From DATIUV01 sp049322755 (lineage in GTDB: Bacteria; Pseudomonadota; Gammaproteobacteria; Burkholderiales; UBA6910), in the NCBI GenBank assembly GCA_049322755.1, contig JBMOQX010000023.1, forward strand, positions 59,385-123,384: DNA of 64,000 nt, written 5' to 3'. Positions 55,215 to 63,453 of this stretch are shown one piece after another; positions within the stretch are counted from its first letter, which is position 1, and every line of letters begins with the position of its first letter. The notes beneath the pieces were generated by a model, which did not search any database, was not told the origin of the DNA, and was given only the letters and a program-made list of their open reading frames with translations. The position numbers were made by a program, and so were the translations under genes.

Positions 55215-56644
55215 TGCCGTTCCTGCCGGTGGTCCTGGTGACCGATGCCCTCGTGTTCGTGCTGGTGGCGGCGGTGCTGGCGTTCGCCTGGGTCGCGCGG
55301 CGGCGCGAGCATCTGCGCGCCCCCTGGCGTCGGGTGGCCGCCAGCAGGGCGGGCATGACGGCGGCGACGGTGCTGGCGGTGTTCGTGGTGGTGGGGCTGC
55401 TGGATACCGTGCACTTCCGGCCGGCGCTGCCGGACGAGCCGGGCAAGCCGCGCGTCTACGCGGGCGAAGTCCTGTCGCTGCTGGACGCGCTGGCGGCGCC
55501 GCTGCGCAGCCGCAAGGAGAAAACCTACTCGGCGCCGTTCGCCACCCACCTGTTCGCCAAGGAAGCGATCGAGCTTGCGGACGGCCGGCAGGTGCGCGAT
55601 TTTCCGCGCCTCCGGCACGGCGGAGCGCACCTGAGCGACCCGGCGAGGGACCGCGCCGGGGACATCGCGCGGCGGGCGGCGGCCGGCTGCCTGGGCGGCG
55701 CGGTGATCTGGGTGCTCGTGGCGGGCTTGCTGGCGCTGCGGCAAGGGCGCGCCCGCGGCGGTGCGCGGGCGGGTTGGCGCGCGATCTGGCGCGGCGAAAC
55801 CCATGTCCCGTGGCACGCCGTGCTGATCACGCTGGCGGTCATCCTGGCGCTGGGCGGGGCGGTCGTTGCGCTGGCCCCGCACTACCACGTCTTCGGCACC
55901 GACAAGGTGGGGCAGGACGTGTTCTACCAGGCGCTGAAGAGCGTTCGCACCGGGCTCGTGATCGGCACGCTGACGACGCTGGTGATGCTGCCGTTCGCGT
56001 TGCTGCTGGGGATCATGGCGGCGTATTACCGCGGCTGGGTGGACGACGTCATCCAGTACCTCTACACCACGCTGTCGTCGATTCCCGGCGTGCTGCTGAT
56101 CGCCGCCGCCGTACTCATGATGCAGGTGTACATCGAGAACCATCCCGAGCTGTTCGCCACCGTGGCCCACCGCGCCGACCTGCGGCTGTTCTTCCTGTGC
56201 GTGATCCTGGGCATCACCAGCTGGACCGGGCTGTGCCGGCTGCTGCGCGGCGAGACGCTCAAGCTCAAGGAGCTGGAATACATCCAGGCGGCCCATGCCT
56301 TCGGGGTGCGCGATCTGCGCGTGATCACCCGCCACATCCTGCCCAACGTGATGCACATCGTGCTCATTGCCGTGGTGATGGACTTCAGCGGCCTGGTGCT
56401 GGCGGAGGCGGTGCTGTCCTATGTCGGCGTCGGCGTCGATCCGTCCATGAACAGCTTCGGCACCATGATCAACGCCGCGCGCCTGGAGATGGCGCGCGAG
56501 CCCATGGTGTGGTGGTCGCTCACCGCCGCATTCGTGTTCATGTTCGTGCTGGTGCTGGCGGCCAACCTGCTTGCCGACGCGGTGCGCGATGCCCTCGACC
56601 CGCGCCTGCGGCTGCGCGGCGGGATGGCCGGGGCGGCGGCGTGA
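55214..56644 (+). CDS. Peptide ABC transporter permease, OppC/YejE type, with long N-terminal extension
   Basis: The 476-residue permease has the normal OppC core from about residue 215 on (HVFGTDKVGQDVFYQALKSVR, EYIQAAHAFGVRDLRVITRH, VLSYVGVGVDPSMNSFGTMI). The first 200 residues hold two membrane segments (about 4-27 and 47-68), a polar loop of about 80 residues likely in the periplasm, and a third segment (about 155-175). Typical OppC proteins have about 300 residues. Start ATG overlaps the preceding TGA (TGATG). Confidence 0.9.
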   Translation: MPFLPVVLVTDALVFVLVAAVLAFAWVARRREHLRAPWRRVAASRAGMTAATVLAVFVVVGLLDTVHFRPALPDEPGKPRVYAGEVLSLLDALAAPLRSRKEKTYSAPFATHLFAKEAIELADGRQVRDFPRLRHGGAHLSDPARDRAGDIARRAAAGCLGGAVIWVLVAGLLALRQGRARGGARAGWRAIWRGETHVPWHAVLITLAVILALGGAVVALAPHYHVFGTDKVGQDVFYQALKSVRTGLVIGTLTTLVMLPFALLLGIMAAYYRGWVDDVIQYLYTTLSSIPGVLLIAAAVLMMQVYIENHPELFATVAHRADLRLFFLCVILGITSWTGLCRLLRGETLKLKELEYIQAAHAFGVRDLRVITRHILPNVMHIVLIAVVMDFSGLVLAEAVLSYVGVGVDPSMNSFGTMINAARLEMAREPMVWWSLTAAFVFMFVLVLAANLLADAVRDALDPRLRLRGGMAGAAA

Positions 56645-56981
56645 GTCACCCGGCGAGGGGCCCGGCCCCTCTCTCCCGGCCTCTCCCCCCGAGGGGGAGA
56701 GGAGGCTGGTGGCACCCCTCTCCCTCGGGGAGAGGGGGCGGGGGTGAGGGCATGGGGATCGACGGCCAGAACGCGCCGGGGCGCGCAGCAGGGTCGCGCT
56801 TGCGGGGTGCGGCGGCGCCGGCGTGCGCGGGGGCTGCGGTGGAACCGGCGCTCGACCGCCCGCTCCCGGGCCGCACCTACCCGCTGCGCGGGCAGGCACT
56901 GCTCGGCCGTCCGCGGTCGAATCGCCGCCCGCCGCCGACGCGCGACCGGCGATTTCCCGATGTCCGGACGGAGGCGGCGGC
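56645..56981 (+). other. Intergenic region with tandem REP-like hairpins
   Basis: This 337-bp gap contains two adjacent perfect 10-bp stem-loops with 3-base loops: CCTCTCCCCC/GGGGGAGAGG (56680-56702) and CCCCTCTCCC/GGGAGAGGGG (56715-56737), followed by GGGCGGGGGTGAGGG. Such CCCTCTCC hairpin pairs are common dispersed repeats in betaproteobacteria. Downstream, a 77-codon frame (56752-56985) ends in a GTGA overlap with the ATPase gene; it has no ribosome site and low-complexity Ala/Arg/Pro composition, so it is not called as a gene. Confidence 0.7.
56680..56737. repeat. Paired REP-like inverted repeats
   Basis: Two 10-bp perfect hairpins, 56680-56702 and 56715-56737, are separated by 12 bp. 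Their sequences are related to each other, as in repeat pairs that spread together. Within an operon they would form strong RNA stems between the permease and ATPase cistrons and could lower ATPase expression. Confidence 0.75.
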
Positions 56982-59021
56982 GTGAGCGCGGACACGGTCA
57001 TCACCGTCGAGGGCCTGCGCACCGTGATCCACACCGGCGCGGCGCCGGTGCGCGCCGTGGACGGGATATCGTTCAGCATCCGCCGCGGCGAGACCTTCGC
57101 GCTGCTGGGCGAGTCCGGCTGCGGAAAGTCGATGACGGCGCTGTCGCTTCTGCGGCTGCTGCCGGACGCCGGCGAGATCGTCGCCGGATCGGTGCGCTTG
57201 GGGGAGGTCGATCTGCTGCAATTGCCGGAGGCCGAAATGCGCGGCGTGCGCGGCAGCGGTCTCGCGATGATCTTCCAGGAGCCGGGCACCAGCCTCAACG
57301 CAGTGCTCACCGTGGGCGAACAGATCGTCGAGACGCTCAGGCGCCACACGCCGCTGCGCGGGGCCCGCGCCCGCGGCCGCGCGGCGGAGCTGCTGGCGCA
57401 GGTCGGCATGCCGGACCCGGAGCGCCGCCTCGCCGAGTATCCCTTCCAGCTCTCGGGCGGCATGAAGCAGCGGGTGATGATCGCCATGGCGCTCGCCGGC
57501 GCGCCGCAGTTGCTGGTGGCGGACGAACCCACCACGGCGCTGGACGTCACCATCCAGGCGCAGGTGCTGGAGCTGCTGAAGCGGCTGCAGCGCGAGACCG
57601 GCATGGCGATCCTGCTGGTGACCCACGACCTCGGCGTGGTGGCCAACAACGCCGACACGGTGGCGGTCATGTACGCCGGCGAAATCGTGGAACTGGCGCC
57701 GCGCGAAGCGTTTTTCCGCGCGCCACTGCATCCCTATGCGCGGAAGCTGTTCGCGGCGATGCCGGCCGAAGGCAGCCGCGGACGGCGGCTGGCCGCGATC
57801 CCCGGATCGGTACCGGCGCTGGATCGGGAGTTCGTCGGCTGCCGCTTCGCCGAGCGCTGCGAGTTTGCCTGGGAGCTTTGCCGGCGCGAGGCGCCCCGAT
57901 TGCTGCCGGGGGATGGCGGCGGCAGTGTGCGCTGCCATCTGTACCAGGAATCGGGGATCAGGGATCAGGGATCAGCGAAGGCGGTGGCCGCCGGTGAAAC
58001 CGTTGCCGCCGCGGTGGCGGGCACGGGCGCGCGACGCGCGGCTTCCGGCCCGCTGCTGGAAGTGGCCGGCCTCCAGGTGCACTTTCCGATCCACCGCGGC
58101 GTCCTGCGGCGGGTGGTGGGGCACGTGAAGGCGGTGGACGGGGTTTCGCTCGATATCGACGCCGGGCGTACGCTGGCGCTGGTGGGGGAGTCGGGGTCGG
58201 GCAAGACGACGGTGGGGAAGGCGCTGCTGCAGCTGATCCGGCCCACCGCGGGCAGCGTGCGCTTCGACGGCGTCGAGCTGACCCGTCTCACCCGCGGCGA
58301 GCTGCGCCCGCGGCGGCGGCGTTTCCAGATCGTGTTCCAGGACCCGTTCTCGTCGCTCAATCCGCGCATGCGGGTGCAGGAGATCATCGAGGAAGGCATG
58401 CTGTCGCTGGGGGTGGGCGGCGGGGAGGCGGAGCGCGGGCGACAGGTGGTGGAGCTGCTCGAACGCGTCGGGCTGGCGGCGCAGGCGCGCCTGCGCTATC
58501 CGCACGAATTCTCCGGCGGGCAGCGTCAGCGCATCGCCATCGCGCGCGCCGTGGCCGTCGAACCGGATCTCATCGTCTGCGACGAGCCCACCAGCGCGCT
58601 GGACGTCTCGGTGCAGGCGCAGATCGTGAACCTGCTCAAGGAACTGCAGGAAACGCTGGGAATCGCGTATCTCTTCATCACCCACAACATCGGCGTCGTC
58701 GCCCACTTGGCGGACCGGGTGGCGGTGATGTACCTGGGGCGCATCGTCGAGCGCGGCACCGTCGACGAGGTGTTGCGCGCGCCGCAGCATCCCTACACGC
58801 GGGCGCTGCTGTCGGCGGTGCCGGTGGTGGATCCGGCTTCGCGGCGCGAGGCGATCCGGCTGGCCGGCGATCTGCCCTCGCCGGCGGATCCGCCGGCCGG
58901 CTGTCACTTTCATCCGCGCTGCCCCGACGCGACCGACCTCTGCCGCCGGCGCTATCCCGGCGCGACGCGGTTATCGGCGACGCGGACGGTGCACTGCCAC
59001 CTGCACGGCGGCGGAGACTGA
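56982..59021 (+). CDS. Fused dipeptide/oligopeptide ABC ATPase (OppD-OppF, YejF-like)
   Basis: A 679-residue protein with two complete ATPase halves. The first half (about 1-320) has Walker A GESGCGKSM and signature LSGGMKQRV. The second (about 345-675) has GESGSGKTT and signature FSGGQRQRI with DEPTSALDVS. Each half ends in the Cys-containing oligopeptide C-terminal domain (CRFAERCEFAWELC; CHFHPRCPDATDLC). The GTG start at 56982 gives MSADTVITVEGL. The fused form matches YejF. The linker holds three tandem copies of a 7-bp unit at 57955-57975. Confidence 0.92.
   Translation: MSADTVITVEGLRTVIHTGAAPVRAVDGISFSIRRGETFALLGESGCGKSMTALSLLRLLPDAGEIVAGSVRLGEVDLLQLPEAEMRGVRGSGLAMIFQEPGTSLNAVLTVGEQIVETLRRHTPLRGARARGRAAELLAQVGMPDPERRLAEYPFQLSGGMKQRVMIAMALAGAPQLLVADEPTTALDVTIQAQVLELLKRLQRETGMAILLVTHDLGVVANNADTVAVMYAGEIVELAPREAFFRAPLHPYARKLFAAMPAEGSRGRRLAAIPGSVPALDREFVGCRFAERCEFAWELCRREAPRLLPGDGGGSVRCHLYQESGIRDQGSAKAVAAGETVAAAVAGTGARRAASGPLLEVAGLQVHFPIHRGVLRRVVGHVKAVDGVSLDIDAGRTLALVGESGSGKTTVGKALLQLIRPTAGSVRFDGVELTRLTRGELRPRRRRFQIVFQDPFSSLNPRMRVQEIIEEGMLSLGVGGGEAERGRQVVELLERVGLAAQARLRYPHEFSGGQRQRIAIARAVAVEPDLIVCDEPTSALDVSVQAQIVNLLKELQETLGIAYLFITHNIGVVAHLADRVAVMYLGRIVERGTVDEVLRAPQHPYTRALLSAVPVVDPASRREAIRLAGDLPSPADPPAGCHFHPRCPDATDLCRRRYPGATRLSATRTVHCHLHGGGD
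57955..57975 (+). repeat. Three tandem heptanucleotides GGGATCA within the ATPase linker
   Basis: The unit GGGATCA occurs three times without gaps inside the coding sequence, encoding GIRDQGS in the linker between the two ATPase halves. Because the unit is 7 bp, gain or loss of one copy would shift the frame and end translation after the first ATPase half. Three copies is short for frequent slippage. Confidence 0.8.
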
Positions 59022-59064
59022 GGAGGGTGGTGCAATCGCGGGCCGGCAACGTGCCGGCGGCGCG

Positions 59065-60447
59065 TCAGAGCTGGCGGCGCTGGGGCGGGTCGAGCCGCAG
59101 CACCTGGCCGGGCTTGATGCGGCTCGAGGACAGCCGGTTCCAGCGCTTCAGCTGATCGATGCTGATGTCGTACCGGCGCGCGATCGAGTAGAGGGTGTCG
59201 CCGCTGCGCACGCGGTGGAACGCCGGGTCGGACGATGTCCCGCTGACGCGCACGACCTGCGGCGTGTCGCCGGCGGCGGCCGCACCCGGCACCACCAGCA
59301 CGTCGCCAGCGCGCACCCGCGCGCGCGGCGACAGGCCGTTGGCCTCGCGCAACTGCGCCGCGGTGAGCCCGTGCCGCGCGGCGACGCGCTCGATCCGGTC
59401 GCCACGGCCCATCACGTAGGTCTGCCACGTCACCAGGGGCTGGTCATGGCGGTTGAGATTGACGTAGAAATGGCCGGCTTTCTCGGCCGGCAGCAGCAGC
59501 GGACGCTCGGCGCTGATGTCCAGCACCTGCTTGGTGTGCCCGGGGTTGAGCAGCGCGAACTGTTCCACGGACAGCTCCGCAAAGCGCGCCGCCAGCTCCA
59601 GGTCGATGCGCAACGGCAGCGTGACCTTCACGAAGTGGGGCGTGTTGGGCATGGGCTCCAGGGAAATCCCGTACGCCGACGGATTGACGATGATGTTGCG
59701 CACCGCGATCAGCTTGGGCACGTAATTGGCAGTCTCGCGCGGCAGGCGCAGGCGATCGTATTCGACCGGAATGCGCTTGGCCTCGTTGCGGGCGATGGCG
59801 CGCGCCATGCCGCCTTCGCCCATGTTGTAGGCGCCCAGCGCCAGCGACCAGTCGCCGAACATCGCGTAGAGGTCCTGCAGGTAGGTGAGCGCGGCGTCGG
59901 TGGCGGCCAGGACGTCGTAACGCCCCTCGAACCAGAAATCCTTGTCGAGCCCGTATTTGTGCCCGGTGGAGGGAATGAACTGCCACAGCCCGGCGGCGTG
60001 TGCACGGGAGTAGGCCCAGGGATTGTAGGCGCTCTCGATCACCGGCAGCAGCGCGATTTCCAGCGGCATGCCGCGGCGCTCGACTTCTTCCACCACGTAA
60101 TGCAGGTACCGGCGACTGCGCTCGAGCACACGCGCGAGCGTTTCCGGCCTGCGGGTGTAGAAGGTCTCGTGGGCGGCCACCAGGCGGCTGTCGAACTGGA
60201 GCCGGAAGCCGGCGCGCAGCCGTTCCAGCAGGTCCTCGAATTCGGGCTCCGCCGGGCCCGCAGCGGTCACCACCGGAGGCGCCGGCGGCACCGGATAATC
60301 GCAGCGGGCTGCGGCCTCCGTCAGGGTGCGCAGCTGTTCCTCGGCCGCGTCGAGATCGGCCGAAGACGATGGCGTCTCGGCCTCGGCCTTCGCCGTGATC
60401 CCCCCTGCCGCGAGCAGCAGCGCAGCGATGAGCGTTCTTGTCCGCAC
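59065..60447 (-). CDS. mltD: Membrane-bound lytic transglycosylase D
   Basis: MltD cleaves peptidoglycan glycan strands with formation of 1,6-anhydro-muropeptides. The 460-residue protein has a signal peptide (MRTRTLIAALLLAAGGITA) without a lipobox cysteine, the SLT domain (about 120-235) with catalytic Glu138 in VIESAYNPWAYS and the motifs AAGLWQFIPSTG and ALGAYNMGEGG, then two LysM domains (about 345-390, degenerate, and 410-455, HRVRSGDTLYSIARRYDIS). It is divergent from nothing close and convergent with the peptide transporter operon. It commonly stands next to gloB, as here. Confidence 0.93.
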   Translation of the reverse strand: MRTRTLIAALLLAAGGITAKAEAETPSSSADLDAAEEQLRTLTEAAARCDYPVPPAPPVVTAAGPAEPEFEDLLERLRAGFRLQFDSRLVAAHETFYTRRPETLARVLERSRRYLHYVVEEVERRGMPLEIALLPVIESAYNPWAYSRAHAAGLWQFIPSTGHKYGLDKDFWFEGRYDVLAATDAALTYLQDLYAMFGDWSLALGAYNMGEGGMARAIARNEAKRIPVEYDRLRLPRETANYVPKLIAVRNIIVNPSAYGISLEPMPNTPHFVKVTLPLRIDLELAARFAELSVEQFALLNPGHTKQVLDISAERPLLLPAEKAGHFYVNLNRHDQPLVTWQTYVMGRGDRIERVAARHGLTAAQLREANGLSPRARVRAGDVLVVPGAAAAGDTPQVVRVSGTSSDPAFHRVRSGDTLYSIARRYDISIDQLKRWNRLSSSRIKPGQVLRLDPPQRRQL

Positions 60448-60628
60448 GTCTTCGTGTTGTTGGTGGCCTGCGGCCTCGTGGATGGTAGACAGGTCCGGCG
60501 GGGAAGGTCAAGCATGATGCGTGCCGGGGTCCGACGGGACGCCCTCCCGCGGGATCGCGGCGCGAGGCTGCCGCTGCGCGTCATCCGAGCGGTCCCGGAG
60601 GCGCCCCGGGGCGGCGTTCAGCCAGGGG

Positions 60629-61399
60629 TCAGAAACGGTTCTTCCACTCCCGCAGGGTGGAGAAAACCTCCACGGGATCGGCCAGCGGCCGGCCGGCACG
60701 GGCGGAAGCCGCTTGCTGCACCGCAGGATCTCCGCAGCGCAGGAACGGGTTGGTGGCCAGCTCCAGCGCGATGCTGGAGGGGAGCGTGGGTTGGTCCGCC
60801 GCGCGCCGGGCCTGCTCGCGGCGCTCGCGCTGCGCCAGCGACGGGTTGTCCGCGTCGGCCGCGCGCGCGAAGCGGATGTTGGCCAGCGTGTACTCGTGGG
60901 CGCAGAACACGCGGGTGTCGCCGGGCAGGGCCGCCAGCTTGGCGAGCGAACGGTACATCTGCGGCGCCGTGCCCTCGAACAGCCGTCCGCAGCCGCAGGC
61001 GAACAGCGTGTCGCCGCAGAACAGCCAGCCGTGTCCGACGTAGGCGATGTGGCCGGCGGTGTGGCCCGGCACTTCCAGCACGCGGAACTCGAGACCCAGG
61101 GCTGGCACACGCACGCGCTCGCCCTCCGACAGGGGCACAGTGACCGTGGCGATCGACTCCGCCCGCGGGCCGTAGACCGGGACCCGGAAGCGGCGCAGCA
61201 AGGCGGCGTTGCCGCCGACATGATCGCCGTGATGGTGCGTGGCCAGGATCGCCACCAGCTCGAGCGACTCCCGCGCCAGGTAATCCAGCACCGGCGCGGC
61301 GTCCCCCGGGTCCACGACCACGGCGTGCTGATCGTCGCGGATGACCCAGATATAATTGTCGGCAAATGCGGAGACGGGTACGACCTGCAGCTCGGGCAT
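60629..61399 (-). CDS. gloB: Hydroxyacylglutathione hydrolase (glyoxalase II)
   Basis: GloB hydrolyses S-lactoylglutathione in methylglyoxal detoxification. The 256-residue metallo-beta-lactamase-fold protein starts MPELQVVPVSAFADNYIWVI and has the binuclear metal motif THHHGDHVGG (about 53-62), the metal ligand His in VPGHTAGH and Asp in FCGDTLFACGCGRLFEGT, and the C-terminal glutathione-binding domain ending EWKNRF. The ATG at 61399 is chosen over a TTG two codons earlier. It is divergent from the methyltransferase gene with 51 bp between starts. Confidence 0.94.
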   Translation of the reverse strand: MPELQVVPVSAFADNYIWVIRDDQHAVVVDPGDAAPVLDYLARESLELVAILATHHHGDHVGGNAALLRRFRVPVYGPRAESIATVTVPLSEGERVRVPALGLEFRVLEVPGHTAGHIAYVGHGWLFCGDTLFACGCGRLFEGTAPQMYRSLAKLAALPGDTRVFCAHEYTLANIRFARAADADNPSLAQRERREQARRAADQPTLPSSIALELATNPFLRCGDPAVQQAASARAGRPLADPVEVFSTLREWKNRF

Positions 61400-61450
61400 G
61401 GGCAAGTTCCGTGGGTCGGAGGTTTCCGTGGTCGCGCCCCGGGGCGCAGC

Positions 61451-62239
61451 ATGGTCAATGGTGGTAAACGTCTGCTGCCGGTGTCAACCGAAAGCCTCGA
61501 AAACTGGTTTGCCACGCCACTCGGCACCTACGTGCTGGAGCGCGAAAGCGCCTATTTCGACCAGACGCTGGCCGACGTGTTCGGGTTCAACGCCGCCCAA
61601 CTGGGGCTGCCACGGCGCGATTTCCTGCGCGCCTCGCGCATGCCGCTGCGCTTCGTCGTCGCCCCGGAGCAGGGCGCCCAGGTGCGGGCGGACTTCCGCG
61701 AACTGCCGCTGGCGAGCGGCAGCGTCGATCTGGTGCTGATGCCCCACGTGCTCGAGTTCAGCGAAAATCCGCACCAGATCCTGCGCGAGGTGGAGCGGGT
61801 GCTGATGCCGGAGGGCAGCGTGGTCATCACCGGCTTCAACCCGCGCAGCCTGTGGGGCGCGCGGCGCCTGGGAACGCGCCGCCCGCGGCCGACGCCGTGG
61901 AACGGCCAGTTCATATCCCTGCCGCGGCTCAAGGACTGGCTGGCGCTGCTGGGCTTCGAGGTGGCGGGCGGGCGGCTGACCTGCTACGCGCCGCCGTTCG
62001 GCGCCGACCAGTGGCGCGAGCGTTTCCGCTTCATGGAGCCGGCCGGCGACCGCTGGTGGCCGATCGCCGGCGGCGTCTACCTGCTGCACGCGATCAAACG
62101 CGTCGCCGCCATGCGGCTCCTGAAGCCCGAATGGAACGCGCGCTTCAAACCCAAGCCGCGTCTCGCCTCGCTTACGCAGCGCCTCGACGATACCGGACGC
62201 CTCGCGGCGCGCGAGGTGTCGCGACGGGACGCCGCGTGA
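61451..62239 (+). CDS. SAM-dependent methyltransferase, class I, unknown substrate
   Basis: The 262-residue protein has a methyltransferase-11-type core: PLASGSVDLVLMPHVLEFS (post-motif region, about 90-108) and REVERVLMPEGSVVITGFNP (about 115-134). The glycine-rich SAM loop is weak. This family is conserved between gloB and rnhA in many proteobacteria, but its target is unknown. The stop overlaps the rnhA start by 4 bases (GTGA), so the two are translated together. Confidence 0.85.
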   Translation: MVNGGKRLLPVSTESLENWFATPLGTYVLERESAYFDQTLADVFGFNAAQLGLPRRDFLRASRMPLRFVVAPEQGAQVRADFRELPLASGSVDLVLMPHVLEFSENPHQILREVERVLMPEGSVVITGFNPRSLWGARRLGTRRPRPTPWNGQFISLPRLKDWLALLGFEVAGGRLTCYAPPFGADQWRERFRFMEPAGDRWWPIAGGVYLLHAIKRVAAMRLLKPEWNARFKPKPRLASLTQRLDDTGRLAAREVSRRDAA

Positions 62240-62724
62240 CCGGACGCGCCGCGCCGGCGCCGCCGGAAAGCGCCGCCGAAACGGTCGACATCTACACCGA
62301 CGGCGCGTGCAAGGGCAACCCGGGCGTCGGCGGCTGGGGCGCGCTGCTGACGTTGCGCGGGCGCAGCCGCGAGCTGTTCGGCGGCGAGCCGCTCACCACC
62401 AACAACCGCATGGAGCTGACCGCGGTGATCCGCGCCCTGGAGGCCCTCACCCGGCGCTCGCGCGTGCGGCTGCACACCGACTCCACCTACGTGCAGCAGG
62501 GCATCACGCAATGGATCCACAACTGGCGGCGCAAAGGCTGGCGCACGGCGGACGGCAAGCCGGTGAAGAACGCGGACCTGTGGCGGCGCCTGGCGGAACT
62601 GGCCGCGCAGCACGACGTCGACTGGGTGTGGGTGCGCGGCCACTCGGGCCACGACGGCAACGAGGCCGCCGACCGGCTCGCCAACCGCGGCGTGGAGGAA
62701 GCGCGCAAAACCATGGCGCCCTGA
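62236..62724 (+). CDS. rnhA: Ribonuclease HI
   Basis: RNase HI cuts RNA in RNA-DNA hybrids. The 162-residue protein has the four acidic catalytic residues: Asp in IYTDGACKGNPG (about residue 21), Glu in NNRMELTAVI, Asp in LHTDSTYV and Asp in GHDGNEAAD near the end; the basic handle RRKGWRTADG is also present. A GTG start overlapping the methyltransferase stop gives a short Ala/Pro-rich lead. dnaQ follows after 21 bp. Confidence 0.95.
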   Translation: MTGRAAPAPPESAAETVDIYTDGACKGNPGVGGWGALLTLRGRSRELFGGEPLTTNNRMELTAVIRALEALTRRSRVRLHTDSTYVQQGITQWIHNWRRKGWRTADGKPVKNADLWRRLAELAAQHDVDWVWVRGHSGHDGNEAADRLANRGVEEARKTMAP

Positions 62725-62745
62725 CTTTCTGATTCCTGATCCCCG

Positions 62746-63453
62746 ATGCGACAGATCGTGCTGGATACCGAAACGACGGGGCTGGAGGTGACGCTCGGGC
62801 ACCGCGTGATCGAGCTGGCGGCGGTGGAGATCCGCAACCGGCGGGTAACCGACCATCGCTTCCACCGCTACCTGAACCCGGAGCGCGAGATCGACAGCGG
62901 CGCGCTGGAGGTGCACGGCATCAGCGGCGAGTTCCTGCGCGACAAGCCCCGGTTCGCCGCCATCGCCGACGAGTTCATCGAGTTCATCGCCGGCGCGGAG
63001 CTCATCATCCACAACGCGCCGTTCGACGTCGGCTTCCTCGACCAGGAGCTGGCGCTGGCCCAGCGGCCGCCGCTGGCGCAGGTATGCGCGGCGGTCACCG
63101 ATACGCTGCGCATGGCGAAGGACCTGCACCCCGGCAAGCGCAACAGCCTGGACGCCCTGTGCGAGCGCTACCAGGTGGACAACTCGCGCCGCAGCCTGCA
63201 CGGCGCGCTGCTGGATGCCGAGCTGCTGGCGGAAGTCTACCTCGCCATGACCCGCGGCCAGGACAGCCTGATGATCGACCTGGCCGATGCCGCGGCGCCG
63301 GCGCAGGCCGCGGCGACGCTGGCGGAGCGGCTCACGCTGCCGGTGGTGCGCGCGAGCGCCGAAGAACTGCTGGCCCACGAAGCCCAGCTCAAGGCGATCG
63401 ACAAGGCCAGCGGCGGCCGCTGCCTGTGGCTGGCGCGCGACTCGGGACACTAG
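62746..63453 (+). CDS. dnaQ: DNA polymerase III epsilon subunit (3'-5' proofreading exonuclease)
   Basis: DnaQ proofreads replication errors in the polymerase III core. The 235-residue product shows the DEDDh exonuclease motifs: ExoI LDTETTGLE (residues 6-14), ExoII HNAPFDVGFLD (about 87-97) and ExoIII HGALLDAELLAEVYL (about 150-164, His and Asp). The C-terminal tail would carry the polymerase-binding segment. It forms the usual rnhA-dnaQ pair, and its stop overlaps the convergent TPR gene by 4 bp. Confidence 0.95.
   Translation: MRQIVLDTETTGLEVTLGHRVIELAAVEIRNRRVTDHRFHRYLNPEREIDSGALEVHGISGEFLRDKPRFAAIADEFIEFIAGAELIIHNAPFDVGFLDQELALAQRPPLAQVCAAVTDTLRMAKDLHPGKRNSLDALCERYQVDNSRRSLHGALLDAELLAEVYLAMTRGQDSLMIDLADAAAPAQAAATLAERLTLPVVRASAEELLAHEAQLKAIDKASGGRCLWLARDSGH

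Noticed and set aside
60448..60628. Gap between mltD and gloB searched for a small gene or RNA
   Set aside because: No frame with ribosome site, no clear promoter and no terminator stand out.
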